Of a DNA stretch of 64,000 bases, positions 22,692 to 34,096 are shown piece after piece (positions within the stretch are counted from its first letter, which is position 1; every line of letters begins with the position of its first letter). Under the pieces are notes generated by a model. The model was given only the letters and a program-made list of their open reading frames with translations, did no database searches and was not told the DNA's origin. Location of the stretch: NCBI GenBank assembly GCA_021527695.1, contig JAKFAO010000010.1, positions 744,001-808,000 of the forward strand, given 5' to 3'. This DNA is from Naematelia aurantialba (taxonomy: Eukaryota > Basidiomycota > Tremellomycetes > Tremellales > Naemateliaceae). Position numbers and translations under genes: made by a program.

Positions 22692-25600
22692 CTACACGGC
22701 CGCACAGACGCCGGAGCAGTACCCGCCTCCGCCGATACCGCATCCAAAGCAGCTGAGCGCGCCGAAGCCCGCACTCGTCAGAGCCAGAGTGACGACACTG
22801 ATCACTCCTTCACCCAACACAAACCCACTTGCAAGTACGATAGCCCACAGCGGGGTTGTGCCGCGTCTGCTGGCCCGGGCGGTGAGGAATGCAATGTACC
22901 CCCCTATCAGTCGGGCCAGGGAGAAGGACGGCGCGTTGAGGAAGCCAATGGCGAAAGCTATTCCCGAGGGGAGGTACCGTACCACCGGCGAGGCCTGGAC
23001 AGACGGCGGGAGAGACGATTTGAATGCCTTGACCGCGGAGAGGAGGGAGAAGATGGCGCCGAAGAGCAGCATGAACGGCACGACGTGGGCGGGCAGGTGC
23101 CCGTGATTGAGCAGGCGCGCGAGATTTAGCCTACAAGCACGACAGTCAGCATCTGACTCGTCATGTCACTGGCAGAGACAAATATCCCAGTGTTCGTCTC
23201 TGGCATGGGAGAACGATGCGGCAATAATCGTTGATGATGCGTGTGGCAGCGGCAGGGGACCCCCACTCACCACACTCCTGCTGAAGGGACGGCGAATTGC
23301 GGACCGGGAATCGTATACACCGACGTGTAAAACTTGTAGCCGGCCGTCGAGACAAATACGCTCGCCAGACTCCCGATCATCTGCCCGTAGAACTGAGATC
23401 GCGGAGACGCCTGAAGGAGGTGCCCCGTCTTGAGATCTTGCATTAGGTCTCCGGCTCTGAAGGATCGTCAGCTACGAGGGCTCCTACTTTTGATCCGCAA
23501 TGAGCTGACTGTTGAGCTCCTGCCTGATTCCTGTTAGTCCCGTCCACAAGAGAGAACTAATACACGTCACTCACCTCGGCCACTCCGCCCGCAATGATAT
23601 TCGCTACAATGTTTCCCGGCTGCAACACTGCAAATAGAAGCTGACTGATCTTGCCAATTCCTGACACCTGCACCAGTCAGCAGCAGCCTCCTTGCTCCCA
23701 AACTCGAGTCTTCACGACTCACAGGGTTCAGATCGGTCTCTCCCAGTGCTCTTACGCCAATGATACTCAACAAGCTTGCCAGCACAAGGCCGACGGCGGT
23801 GGCCCAAGGGTGTATCCCATCCCGGCCAAACACATACCAAACGAGCAGGACGCCGACTACGCCGCTCACTCCTAGGCCCCATGAGACCCAGGACATAGGG
23901 ACAAGGCGTTCGGGAGGCTCATGCTCCGGATCCTCGTCCTCGTCGTCCGGCAGTGGATCAAAGTAGTCATCTTCTGTCAGATTTGACGCGCGTGGAGATA
24001 GTGAAGGCTGAAAGACCTTGGGGCCCGATGATCGTTGCCGATAATGTCGCAAGAGCGTGGTCGCATATGAGAGAGTGATGGGGATGAGTGAGATGATGGA
24101 TTCGGCAATCATGATGGCCAGGGCCACCCAGAGCTAGGTAGAGGCGCTCAGCTCAGGCTACTAGTCCCTGCCAATCATGCTTACGATCCAGCCACGCGCA
24201 CCGTTAGTCGACGAGCCGACGGGACCAGGAGCCCAGCCGAGATGCTTGGCCAAGGGCGACAACACCGCCCATCCCACTAACATCCCGGCGTTCATGCTCA
24301 GAGTCACAGGAAAGCCCATGATAATGCCTAAATTCGCGTAAGCGATTTTATGGTGAAATTACCCGGCTACTCGCCTTGTCCCACATATGACAGAGAGGGA
24401 GTGAAGTACCAGACCCAACTAGCAGCGAGGCTGGTCCCGAAGGGCAGCCCAAAAACATCGAAGATGGGCAAAGCGAAGAGTATCGGGAACAAGAAACTCA
24501 GGATCTACACGCGTTGTCAGTCCTCCAGCCTATTGTGGTATTCAAATTAACCTACCGTGAGTCCTGCGCTAGCTGCAAAGCTCCAACCAAGTATCCACCA
24601 TCCCGATCCCCCCATATCATCGACGAGCTTCTCTCGCTCTTCTGCGCCGCCACGTAAAGGCCGCTCAGGCGAGTCCGAGGCAAGACGATCACGCGGCGGA
24701 GAGGCGGAGCGGGACGAGCGTGGGAGGCGCCTGTATGCGGCTGTAGCCGCAGATGGGTGAGTACCTTGTGCGGGCGGGGGGATCTTATGTAACAAGGCAA
24801 TAAGCTGGGCGGTTGCGGCTGGTTCCGTCAGCTTTGGAGTGACTTCCATGGAGGATGAAGAGACATACTGCCCGAGGGGAAGACAAGCTTCTCTTTGACG
24901 ATGACCTGCCGCCGCAGAGGAGCGGCGAGAAACACGCTGCCGATGTCAGCGTCAGGTCGCCATGCATGCATTGATAGCAAAGGCATGTTCGTGAAGAGGA
25001 GTGTTGAGGGTAGGTGGAAGGGAGGAGGAAGGATGGAAAGAAACAAAGAAGGAAACAAGGGAGCAAGGAAGCAAGGAAGCAAGGAAGCAAGGAAGCAAGT
25101 AAGCAAGGGAGTAAGGAAGAGGAAGCGGGAGACAGAGTGAAGGAAGAGACCCACCCAAAGAACGCCACGGCCAAACACCACAACACCAGTCTCCCATAGC
25201 CCAACACGATTGGCTCCCTCCCGTCCTCGCCGACACTCATCATCTCGAGAGCAGGAACGATGCCCACCAGCCCGGCTGCGAGCGGCATCGTCCCGGTCGC
25301 CACCGCGGTGGTTTGGAGGATGACATTTTCTTGCGGGGTAAAGTGAGGGAAGAGGGTGGGCAGGAGCTTGAAGATTGCGAATCCTATGAGGGCGGATTGG
25401 AGGGACATCATCGAGACCCATCCTGGTGATGTGTCAGCAGGGTGGTCCCAGAACGGACTGTACACGGCACGATAGCGGATATCGGACAGCGGACAGCGGA
25501 TAACGGGAATATCGGGACGTCGGGGCAGTGCGTGAGGGGAAGGAAGCAGCTCGTGCGAACCTGTTTGAAGACCGAAATAGATATTGGTCATACAAAGCAG

Positions 25601-25914
25601 CACGCTGAGACGGTCAGCTCGGGAACCTCAGCAAGCAACCAAGGCGCCGGAGGACAGAAGGGGAATCTGGCAGCGCAGAACAACGATTTGGTGTCTGGGA
25701 CGCACCCAACAAGTAGTCCAACTGCTACCGCCCGAAACGTAAAGTCATTCTCCAGCACCTCGTCTTCGATGCACAGATCATCGTCGTAGTCCTCCGCTTC
25801 TCGCCCTACCACACCGTCTTGTGACGCTGGAGGTGATCTGTTCCCAGTCAGTGTCAGTCACGCCATCCGTATCACCACGCCTGGGATTTGAAGTGGTACT
25901 GACGTCGACTCCAT
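22692..25914 (-). CDS. OPT-family (oligopeptide/metal-chelate) transporter, 733 aa
   Basis: Integral membrane transporter of the oligopeptide transporter superfamily, YSL-like/yeast Ygl114w branch. Exons in gene order: 25904..25914, 25706..25837, 25561..25604, 25155..25422, 24869..24936, 24556..24818, 24375..24504, 24185..24327, 23723..24133, 23575..23667, 23510..23523, 23271..23456, 22692..23130. Motifs: LTFRAVAVGLLVG-like, CMTNIYFGLQTGW, FPSGTATAQLI, FGLPFGTSLAASWVWYFTPS, YVGQGIIMGFPVTLSMNAGM, GDLMQDLKTGHLL, PGPQFAVPSAGVW and LPSGIAFAIGFLNAPSFSLAR. There are more than twelve hydrophobic segments and two acidic/charged loops. Two splice oddities: a GC-AG intron (24328-24374), and a 14-nt micro-exon (23510-23523) needed to restore GVAEAGAQQAGDLMQ. 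The substrate may be peptides, siderophores or metal chelates; sequence alone cannot decide. Confidence 0.9.
25015..25125. repeat. GGAAGCAA repeats in an OPT-gene intron
   Basis: An AGGAAGCA 8-bp unit is repeated about six times, with purine-rich flanks, inside the 218-nt intron 24937-25154. Confidence 0.75.
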
Positions 25915-26411
25915 TCTTGCCGGCTACACCTGCTGATGCGCCTGACGGTGCTCTGCTGCAGCTGGAACAGATATGGTGACAGGATGCTTTGTCAAGCCCA
26001 TTCGATCGATTGACAATGTTTTCGAGAAACGGCGGCGATGTCCGAGATGGGGGAAGGGTGCGTGCGCGACGTGCTACTTATGATAGGCTGGGGATGGGGA
26101 GCATGGTTGGTCCTTCGTTACGATGCACAACACACGATACACACACGACACACTGCATGCTGTTTTATAGGCCGCCTGTGCTTCCTTTGATGATTATGTG
26201 TCCAACCCATCATGGAAGTCAGACAGGCTGTGGGGAAAAACGCGCTAAACTTCGCCACTCTGTGGCCCAGATTGTTGATCCATCACGTAACCATGTTTCA
26301 AATCCAACATGTACCACAACTGGACTAGCCAAGCTGGCATACGTACCCCTGAGACATTGCGGCTCACACACCGTAAAAAACCATGACACTCTGCCCCTGC
26401 CTCCGTACACC
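25915..26411. other. Intergenic between OPT transporter and alcohol dehydrogenase
   Basis: Holds the promoter of the OPT gene and the 3' flank of the dehydrogenase. A CACACGATACACAC-type stretch occurs near 26128-26155. A partial duplicate of the dehydrogenase 3' end lies at about 26380-26400. Confidence 0.4.
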
Positions 26412-26445
26412 TCAAAACACCATGACACTCTTCCCCTTCCTGCTA
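26378..26445. repeat. Direct repeat overlapping the dehydrogenase stop codon
   Basis: CCATGACACTCT followed by a C-rich segment occurs twice, about 39 bp apart; the second copy contains the end of the coding region (MVF-stop read on the minus strand). Confidence 0.6.
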
Positions 26446-27967
26446 TCGGCACGCACGCTATCCAGCATCTCCTTGTGCTGCTCAATGCTAAACGGCACCA
26501 CTTCGCTCTTGATGCCGTGCTTTGTACACAACGCGATCGTCTCTTTCAGGTCTTCCGTGTTCCCGTGCAAGCTGCCGACAACAGTAAGATCCTTGAAGAT
26601 AAAGTCGGTGTACTGGAATTCGATCGTCGGAGGTTGAGCAACGATCACGAACAGCCCATGGCGGATGGTAAGGTCGGCGGCGTATCGCTGCGCTGGCTTG
26701 GCGTCGGCCGTCAGGATCACCGCTACACCCGAGGGATCAGTAAGGTAACGTGGGCATGCGCTTGGAACAGGGAGGGGGAGGCTGCTGACCATCTGCACCG
26801 TCGCATGTGCCGCCAAAGCCCCTGTATCCCTCTGGCCGGAGCTTGTTGATCTCTTCCCTGACTTGGTCGACAGAGGACTTGGTGGCATCGACCGTCAGGT
26901 CTGGAGGGAACTTTGCATCTTTGGCAAGCTGAACCGCTTCGGGCCTCGCGTCAACGCCGACGACCTTGAAGCCCTGCCAATCACGATCAGCAAAGTCGGT
27001 AAAAATGCACCGACAGTGTGGAACGGAGACCAAGCAGTGAACACTGGGAGTCTTGCCACGTGATCCTGGGCGAACTCGACTGACCATGACTCTTGCCATC
27101 TGAATGCCGAGGTAGCCCAACGCGCCGAGGCCGCTGATGAGGACGACGTCTCCAGGCTTGAGGTTGGCTCTTTTCTCAGCCAGCTTGATAGCGCTATAGA
27201 TCGTGACCCCGGCGCAAGTCAACGGTGCGGCCTAGACCTAACGTGAGCGTGCCGACTATGTCGGGGGGAGAGGCAATGTTGTGGGGGAGAGACGTGGGGG
27301 GACCTACCTGCTCGAAACGCATGTCATAGGGGAGCGGAGCGAGGTGGCGCGCGTCTAGGATCTCGTATTCTGCAAAAGCGCCGTCCGCAGTGGCGCCTGT
27401 GTACTTGGAGTTGGGACAATACCTGTTCAGAGGCAAATGAGTTTACCTCTCGTTCACAAGGCGCGCGAGCCTACTTCCAGTCGCCCTCGGTGCAGTCTTT
27501 GCACTGGTCTAGTCTCTCGTCAGTCGCTGGCCTTGGTCTTTCCTTGGTATGAAACGTGAAAGGCATGTCTCTGCAGACACAGGGACATGGGATGAGACGG
27601 AAAAGGGTCGGTTGGATTGGTCTGGACGACTCACAACAGACGTCTATTGGCAAGAGGGCGGCGACCCTGTCCCCGATCTTCACAGTTCCCAGCTTCTCCG
27701 CCTCTTCACCAAGCGCCACGACCGTCCCGGCCGGCTCGTGACTTCCTGAATGCGGAAGGTTCCCGCCAAATTCCCCACTCAGCACCATCAGGTCTGTATG
27801 GCACAGCCCTGCCGCGCCAATCTTGAGCAGGCAGTGGTAGCCTCTCGGCTTGGGCACTGGCTGCTCCTCGAGCGAGTAGTACTTGCTGATGCAGTCAGCC
27901 GTGCTGCTCCGAAAAGATGAGAACAGCCACCTCACTCGCCAGGCCGGCGAGCGACGCACGCTCGCAT
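26412..27967 (-). CDS. Zinc-dependent alcohol dehydrogenase, 357 aa
   Basis: Medium-chain NAD(P)-dependent alcohol dehydrogenase with GroES-like and Rossmann domains. Exons in gene order: 27936..27967, 27635..27885, 27475..27508, 27308..27422, 27085..27231, 26790..26973, 26412..26722. Catalytic zinc region: GAAGLCHTD and GSHEPAG (usually GHE, so Gly to Ser before the His). The structural zinc site is complete, with Cys spaced C-x2-C-x2-C-x7-C in CYQCKDCTEGDWKYC. The cofactor site is GLGALGYLGIQMA followed by VVGVDARPE; the acidic residue at the end of strand 2 favours NAD. C-terminal half: FVIVAQPP, VVGSLHGNTEDLKE. Length equals that of yeast Adh enzymes. It is likely cytosolic because I see no presequence. 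The 34-nt third exon encodes part of the structural zinc loop. The 3' end is partly duplicated downstream. Confidence 0.9.
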
Positions 27968-28287
27968 CTTCGTTGGAATATCGTATGCCATACTGCGCTA
28001 TGTGCTAGAAGGAAACTGCAAGTCGTCCAGCTGGACTTGGACATCCGTAACGTTACGCTTAACCCCGCAATGGAGACGTAGACCCTGACAAAAGTGATGA
28101 CGTCATCAGCTGGTGTTGGCATTTCGTCCTAGTGACAGGGTGGTTTTCGCCAAGGGGGAGCACAAGGATATGCTGCACAGCGCCAGGTGGATGCGAGGGA
28201 TATAACATCTCGTAATATTGTACCCTGTTGCATCATCACACATCTGGTAAACCGGGATGCCCCCATAAGATCACAATCGCGCCTTTC
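27968..28287. other. Short intergenic region
   Basis: About 320 bases between two minus-strand genes; it must hold the dehydrogenase promoter and the protease 3' flank. Nothing else recognised. Confidence 0.35.
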
Positions 28288-30528
28288 TCAGCTCGACCTG
28301 AGAAGCGCTAGGAAAGCCCAGCCAAACGCCCAGCCAATACAGATCGCCAAAACAACGCCTTCGACCCCCCGTCTGACTCTACGTTTCCACGCATCCTCTG
28401 CGCCTCGTCTAGCTGAGCCAGCACCGGCCCGCCGCCGGCCTTCTTCGGCAATGTCCTCGTCGTCGCTGTTCAGCTCGTACTCCCTGGTCAAGCTGATCTG
28501 GGAAACATTGCCTTGCCCATGCCCGTAGCGTTGATTATGGGGGTGAGTCGGGCCGTACGAGTACGGTGGGGCGTGGGGGTGGGCATATCCGTTGAGCGTC
28601 GCTCGTAGAGGGCGGGTCATGGGCCGCATTGGTATGGGGCTCGAGTGTAAGGGAAAGTAGTCGAGGAGTGAGGTAAGGAGCTGGGCACCGTCGGTGTATG
28701 GGAGTGGGAGGAGGTTGAGGAGGAACAAGGACAGAGACGCGGTGGTCAAGTAGCTACGCCGAGAGTTTAGTCAGCATCCAGGAAGTAGATTATAGCGGGT
28801 GGATTGGATAGAGACTGGACTCGCTTTAAGAACATCTCTCCCCATAAGACAAGGCTTTGGGGCCATCTGGCGGCTTTTGACCCGACCTTGACAGAGTCCA
28901 GGACGATCGCCTTATCGCCCTGCCAAAACAAAGTCTCTTTGAGACCTTGTGCGGACTCGAGGGTGATACGCAAGACCTGAGCCTCCGGAGTGGGCCGCAC
29001 GCAGACCTCGCCAGTCCCCACACAGGGGCAAGTCGTCATTGGCCGCTGGCCAACTAGCGAGACCGGCAGACACCGAGACTCGCCGTTTGGCGGGACCGAC
29101 ATTGTCTCGAAGAAAGCAACGTCTGCAGACACGGTGCACGGAGCCGATGGAAGGTCTACTCTCATCAACTTGACTCGGAAACATTTGGCACAGCGTACCA
29201 TCATACGCCGCGCTGGCGAGGCACCAGCCCTTGTCCGCAGCTTCCACCTCGGCCCCGGAGAGGTAATCGGTCCAGATATCTTTGGCGCCACCCAGGGATA
29301 TTCCATCAAGCTGCGAAACAATTTCTCCAACCTCAACTCGGTCATACAACGGCGACATCTGCCTATCAGCTCATACGCTACACGACGTAGCCACGGCAGG
29401 TGGAGAAGAGAGGACCGTAACTCACCGGATCAACGGAATAGATGACTCTGCCGACATTGGACACGTCGCGCCAAAAGAGCGCGCCCACTCCGCTGGAGAC
29501 GAGGCCGTACATCAACGCCGCCGTGATCAGGTTATGGAAGGGGCCCGAAGTGGCTAGTCGTATCTTGGCGCGCCTGCTCCTCAGCACAACCTCTAGAGGG
29601 GGAAGAAGGGAACGATAGCAGTGATGCGGGCGACAGCGGCGAACTGACGGCAACGATAAAGGCAATGTGAACCCAGGGATAGACTCACGGGAGCAGAAAA
29701 TCCACGGTACTGGGAAACGCGACGGTTGCACTGGGTACCAAGTAGCTGAGATCGAAGGAAAATCGGTTCGGATGGATGCCGTCTCTATAAAGTTTGTCGG
29801 TGTTAGCAAACATCGAACTCTCCGATCGATGCACTACGATGCAAAACGATGCAATACAATGCAATACAATGCGAAGGTTGAGAAGCACGGAGGAGACCTC
29901 ACATTGCAGCGGTAAGGGCGTGACCAAGCTCGTGGAAGAGCTGGTTTAGCACGAGGGCGAGCACGAGCGTCGGAAGATGCGACAGAGGCACGCTTATCCC
30001 TGGGATCTGGTTTCTTTAGCTTCTTCGCTATGACCCAAGTCCAGCTAGGACATGTTCACACCAAGTTGGCGGGAGAAAACGCACCAGAGGTTGCAGAGCT
30101 GCTAGAGCGCCATGTGCAGGCTGCCCGCTGCCGCTGGACGATCGTGTGACTGTCTCCATTGCGCGTTTGATGACGGTCACCACTGATGCATGGGCTTTCG
30201 CCTCGTCCCAGACTTCCAGCCACACCACCGCCCACGCCCAGAGAGCCGCTCCCACCGCGCCGATCATCCCCGCTACGCCAATGACCGCCCCCACGTCATA
30301 TGCGTCCAGAAGGCGCTGGGCGCCCTTGGGCCCGAGCCACGCCAACATGCTTCGCGGGAGGTCGTTGAGGCTCGCCGTGAACAGCGTGAACCCGGCGCCG
30401 CGGCGCTCGATCGTCCATCCTCGTGCGACGGTGAGGCGGTGGTAGTTTGACGTTGGGCGTTGCGCGAGGCCGCGGAGAAAGAGCGCCAGGCAGAACAGCA
30501 GTGCTAGCGGCAGCAGGACGGCCAGCAT
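28288..30528 (-). CDS. S2P: Site-2 protease (M50 intramembrane metalloprotease), 583 aa
   Basis: Membrane zinc protease that releases membrane-anchored transcription factors such as SREBP (Sre1; the Cryptococcus enzyme is Stp1), acting in Golgi/ER membranes. Exons in gene order: 30085..30528, 29903..30006, 29689..29784, 29426..29573, 29199..29358, 28825..29158, 28288..28753. The HExxH-type motif is FHELGHALTAA; the third zinc ligand is the Asp of LLPLPYTDGAQLL. TSGPFHNLITAAL and a PDZ-like segment (DRVEVGEIVSQLDGISLGG) also fit. About seven hydrophobic segments, with a short Arg-rich cytosolic stretch near the end. Acceptor of exon 4 could also be nine bases upstream (both keep frame). The last intron needs a GC donor (AAA then GCGAGT). 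LTO1 starts 281 bp away in the opposite direction. Confidence 0.88.
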
Positions 30529-30809
30529 ACCGAAGAGTGAGGGAACCGGGGAGCTGGAGATGAGGGATGTGCTATCGCAGCATTGTCAGGACGTATGAGC
30601 AACTTCAGCTATCTGCTGCTCGTGCGGCTTTGCTGCAGCTACGACGGTTTTGTGTGAACGATGATGAGCCGCTGGTGTGAAAAGGAGACAGGAACGATAG
30701 GAAGATCCCAGAGCGGCAGGCACGAGCCGAGCCTGAAATTATCGAGCCGTCACATCGCAATTGTACATTTGCACATTGGACATTGGTGTCAACTCGACAC
30801 CATAGCAGG

Positions 30810-31871
30810 ATGCAAGTAGATGGCTTTGAGGGCGCCAATGGGTCCGAGGGTGCAAATGGATTCGAGCAAGTCGACGATGTTCTGGACGAAACCAACAACC
30901 TCCAATCTCAGTGAGTGATTCTTCCCTCCCTACTCTGCCATGCCTTCCCCCGGGACCAAAGAGCTTCTTCCATAGTGATTCTTCCATCCCTCTGCTCTTC
31001 TGGCGGAAGAAATAGAGTCGACCGATTCTTCGACAGACCAAGTCAAGCTGACGGTCTCTAGGTTCTACCAACAAGGCTACACTTCGGGCCACGCCCACGG
31101 CCAGCTGCACGGGCTGTTCGAGGGCCGGGCGTTGGGTCGCGAAAAGGCGTTTGAGCTGTGGGAGGAGGTCGGGTATTACGAGGGATGGGCGAGGTTCTGG
31201 GCCGAGACGGGGGCCGGGGCGCAGCTGAGGGGTAAAGGCGGTCGGTAGGTGTCTCCTGCCTCTCCTGCATCTAAGATCTCCTTGAGCGAGTCTTCGTCTC
31301 TTCCTCTAGACCGTTACCATCTTGTGCTGTATCTACCTTCTGCTACCCTGTACTGTGTCTTCCTACTACGCCGTACTGCATCCTCCTTCTTGTCCGTGAA
31401 GCCCTCGTCTGCTGTCTCATTCAGACTCTTCTCCCAACAATCCCACCTTTGCCGATGCCCCATGGTTGTGCTCCTGTTGTGCATATAGCCGGCTGACCAC
31501 CCCGCAGTGCTCTGAACCACGCGCGACTCTTACTTGACCTCATCGCCACGTTTCCCACTACCAACCCGACTCCAGCTCCTACTCATCCTCCCTCTGGCCT
31601 GTCGCCCAACGGCTCCGACCCACCAACCACCGGCCCACCCGCCGCACCGACAGGAACCGTCGGCATCGATGGGACAGGCCACAATGCAGTAGTCGCCACA
31701 GGTCCAGACCTGCCAACTCTATTATCGACCATCCGCGCGCGGTACCGGCTCCTCTGCTCATCCCTCGGTGTGAGGCCACGCCTCGTCTCTGCTTCAGCTG
31801 TCGGTGCGGGGAGCGCAGAGGTTCCTGAGGGACCCATGAAGGGCGTCGATACGAGCCAGCTCAGATTTTAA
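30810..31871 (+). CDS. LTO1: Lto1/ORAOV1-like Fe-S cluster adaptor, 215 aa
   Basis: Essential Yae1-Lto1 complex component that targets the cytosolic iron-sulfur assembly machinery to Rli1/ABCE1. Exons: 30810..30910, 31062..31244, 31508..31871. The diagnostic deca-GX3 repeat is seen as GYTSGHAHGQLHGLFEG, RALGREKAFELWEEVGYYEGWARFW. The N-terminus is acidic, VDDVLDETNNLQSQFYQQGY, as in family members. The third exon contributes a helix (ALNHARLLLDLIATF), a Pro/Thr/Gly-rich linker of about 50 residues and a second helix (LLSTIRARYRLLCSSLGV). The ending -SQLRF lacks the Trp-terminated CIA-targeting tail of yeast Lto1; it ends in Phe. Head to head with the site-2 protease gene. Confidence 0.87.
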
Positions 31872-32324
31872 GGGCCCATCCCTCCCTGTTTTGGCTCTTC
31901 TGGCAGGCCCAGATGGTCCATCTCCCACACGTGGAGCCACGGTCACGACTCTTCGTGTAAAACGACAAAGTCGGCGGCAGACTGTCACTGCGCTGGTTGC
32001 GGTCCGACAGCCTATAGGCATACCCAACGTATGCGCCCACAGCGCTTCACCGGTGGCGACGGCAGCTACAGAAGAAAGTGTTTCAGGTATAGGTACGTCA
32101 CTCTCAGCTCTCTCCATCATCCCATGTTGACCGGACCATCGGCTCAGTATTGCGGAGTAACCGCCCTCCCTCCTCATCGCTGCTTCAAAGAAACGCCAGA
32201 ACGGAATCGGTAGCTCATGCCTCGCTCAGATTGTGAGGTAGTTTGAGAATAGATATCGTACAAATGCAACATGTATGAATGTGTTCCAATCTCCAAGCCA
32301 ACGCCCCTGTCGACCCAACCGCGC
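31872..32324. other. Intergenic between convergent LTO1 and VPS60
   Basis: About 450 bases, no supported gene or repeat. Confidence 0.4.
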
Positions 32325-33659
32325 CTACCGGGCCACTTCGGCTTGCTTGCTGGCCTCCTGCATGGATCAGCGTTGATCCATGAACGAGCTGGCTATGAAA
32401 GGGCCGGATATACGGCAACTGTCGCAGTAGCTTGGCCGCAGAGGGGGAACAGTGTGAAAGACGGTAGCAACACCTGACTCACGGCGGCTTCCTCCACCGG
32501 CGCCGAATCCACGAAATCAGGCATGGCCAAGCTGTCCTGCAGATAAGCCGGAGTTTCCCCTTCGCCTATCGGGTCGTCATCCAGTCCCAAGGCATCCAAT
32601 TCTGCGGCAAGGTCAGTCTCATCTCATCTATGTCCCGGAGCTCTCCCACATACCTGCCTGAAGATCCTCCTCATCGACTTCATCTGGAACACCATAACTC
32701 CGGCCGAGGGATTCTTGAATCTCGTTGGCTTGCTCGATGAGGTCTTCCATGTCGTAGTGGATAGACTATCGCGTGTCAGCCCAACCTGCCTTACGGACGA
32801 AAAACTGAACAGACCTCGATTTTGTCAATGTCGATGCCTTTGTATTGCTTCTTCATTTCTTTGTTGGCGATTCGCATGGCGTCAACGGTTGCCATCTAGG
32901 TTGCATTAGCAGAAGTCATACATGTATGATGAGATACCAATGAAAGGATGAGACGCTAGTAAAAGGAGTGAAGGGAGAATGCGAGACGATGAACAACATT
33001 GCGAAGGCTCGAGCTCGAAGTGAGTCGGCCGCTCAAGGTGTCCGTTGTAGATACCTCGACGAGATCGTGCAGAATTCGAGACAGTCGAAGAGACCTTTCA
33101 CGATACAGAATAGGGCTCACCGTGTTCTTCAGATTCTCCGTAGTCATCGCCGCCTGCTCCATGTTCCACGTCTGCTGTTGCAGCTGCATCAACTGCCCCT
33201 CATACATCTTCTTCTGCTTGAGGGTCCGCAGCGCTCGTTGTTGTATCGCAGACTAGATGATGAGTCCACCGTGCTACTCATACACCGTAAGGACAGAGAT
33301 ACTGACCTTTCCCGGGCCGTCACGCAGCTTGGCCATTTGGGCCTTGAACGCCCCAAGCTCAGCGTCAAGCTTCTTGATCTTGACTTCGATCGTCCCGATA
33401 CGATTGTCAGTCTACGCTAAGTAAGCATCTACCGGAAGACAGGATGATCACAGCTTGGTAGAAGAGAAGACGAGAGAGGGCTATACGTCAGGGAAAGATG
33501 GGAGCGAAGGAAGGGAAAGATGTGAACGAGGATGGAAAGACTCACAGAGCTGATAGCGTCTGTAAGATTCGGCTTGGGTTTAGCTTTGTTTGATCCAAAT
33601 ATCTGACAGCGACGTGAGCTTCTAGAGGGATAATGGCCAACTAAACTCACTCTGTTCAT
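32325..33659 (-). CDS. VPS60: ESCRT-III subunit Vps60/CHMP5, 215 aa
   Basis: Snf7-domain protein of the ESCRT-III system that acts at endosomes with Vta1-Vps4. Exons in gene order: 33651..33659, 33546..33602, 33307..33411, 33121..33252, 32815..32895, 32654..32765, 32483..32601, 32325..32357. The joined protein begins [22 protein letters not shown], then a basic helical hairpin ([40 protein letters not shown]), [22 protein letters not shown], and an acidic C-terminal half with [13 protein letters not shown] and [16 protein letters not shown]. Ends [10 protein letters not shown]. Length equals human CHMP5 (219). The first coding exon is nine nucleotides (Met-Asn-Arg). Start chosen because MNR is invariant in the family. 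Confidence 0.92.
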
Positions 33660-34096
33660 CTCGGGTGTTCAAGAGACCGAGAGTCAAGCTGGGAAGGGTT
33701 TGGCCGCAAGAAGGAAGGAAGAGAAGGATCTAGACAGGTAGTCAGGATCGCTGTTTAGCCAAGATCTTGTGGCTCGGCGGCGTGAAGGTGCGACGTCTCG
33801 TCGATTCCAATGATCCCCAACGAGCCTCAATGTCAGTCTCGTATGATGCTCTCAACAGCTAAAAATGATAGTGAAAAGACGTGGAGATAAAGTAACTGGA
33901 TCAAGCCGCCGCCTCCCAAGTCGTGTTATACACAGCAGACCGAGCCACGTCCACGTGGCAAATGCGGGACTCCATGTTGACCTTTTGACTCGGTGCAAAG
34001 AGGCCTTTTTCAGATTATCCCTCGATAGCGCTCTGCTGCAGCCACAACAGCGGTAATGTGAGCGTGTAATCTGTCATTCATTCACGTCGACACAGG
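33660..34096. promoter_or_regulatory. Divergent promoter, VPS60/SWS1-like
   Basis: 437 bp between opposite ATG codons. No known element is clear. Confidence 0.35.
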
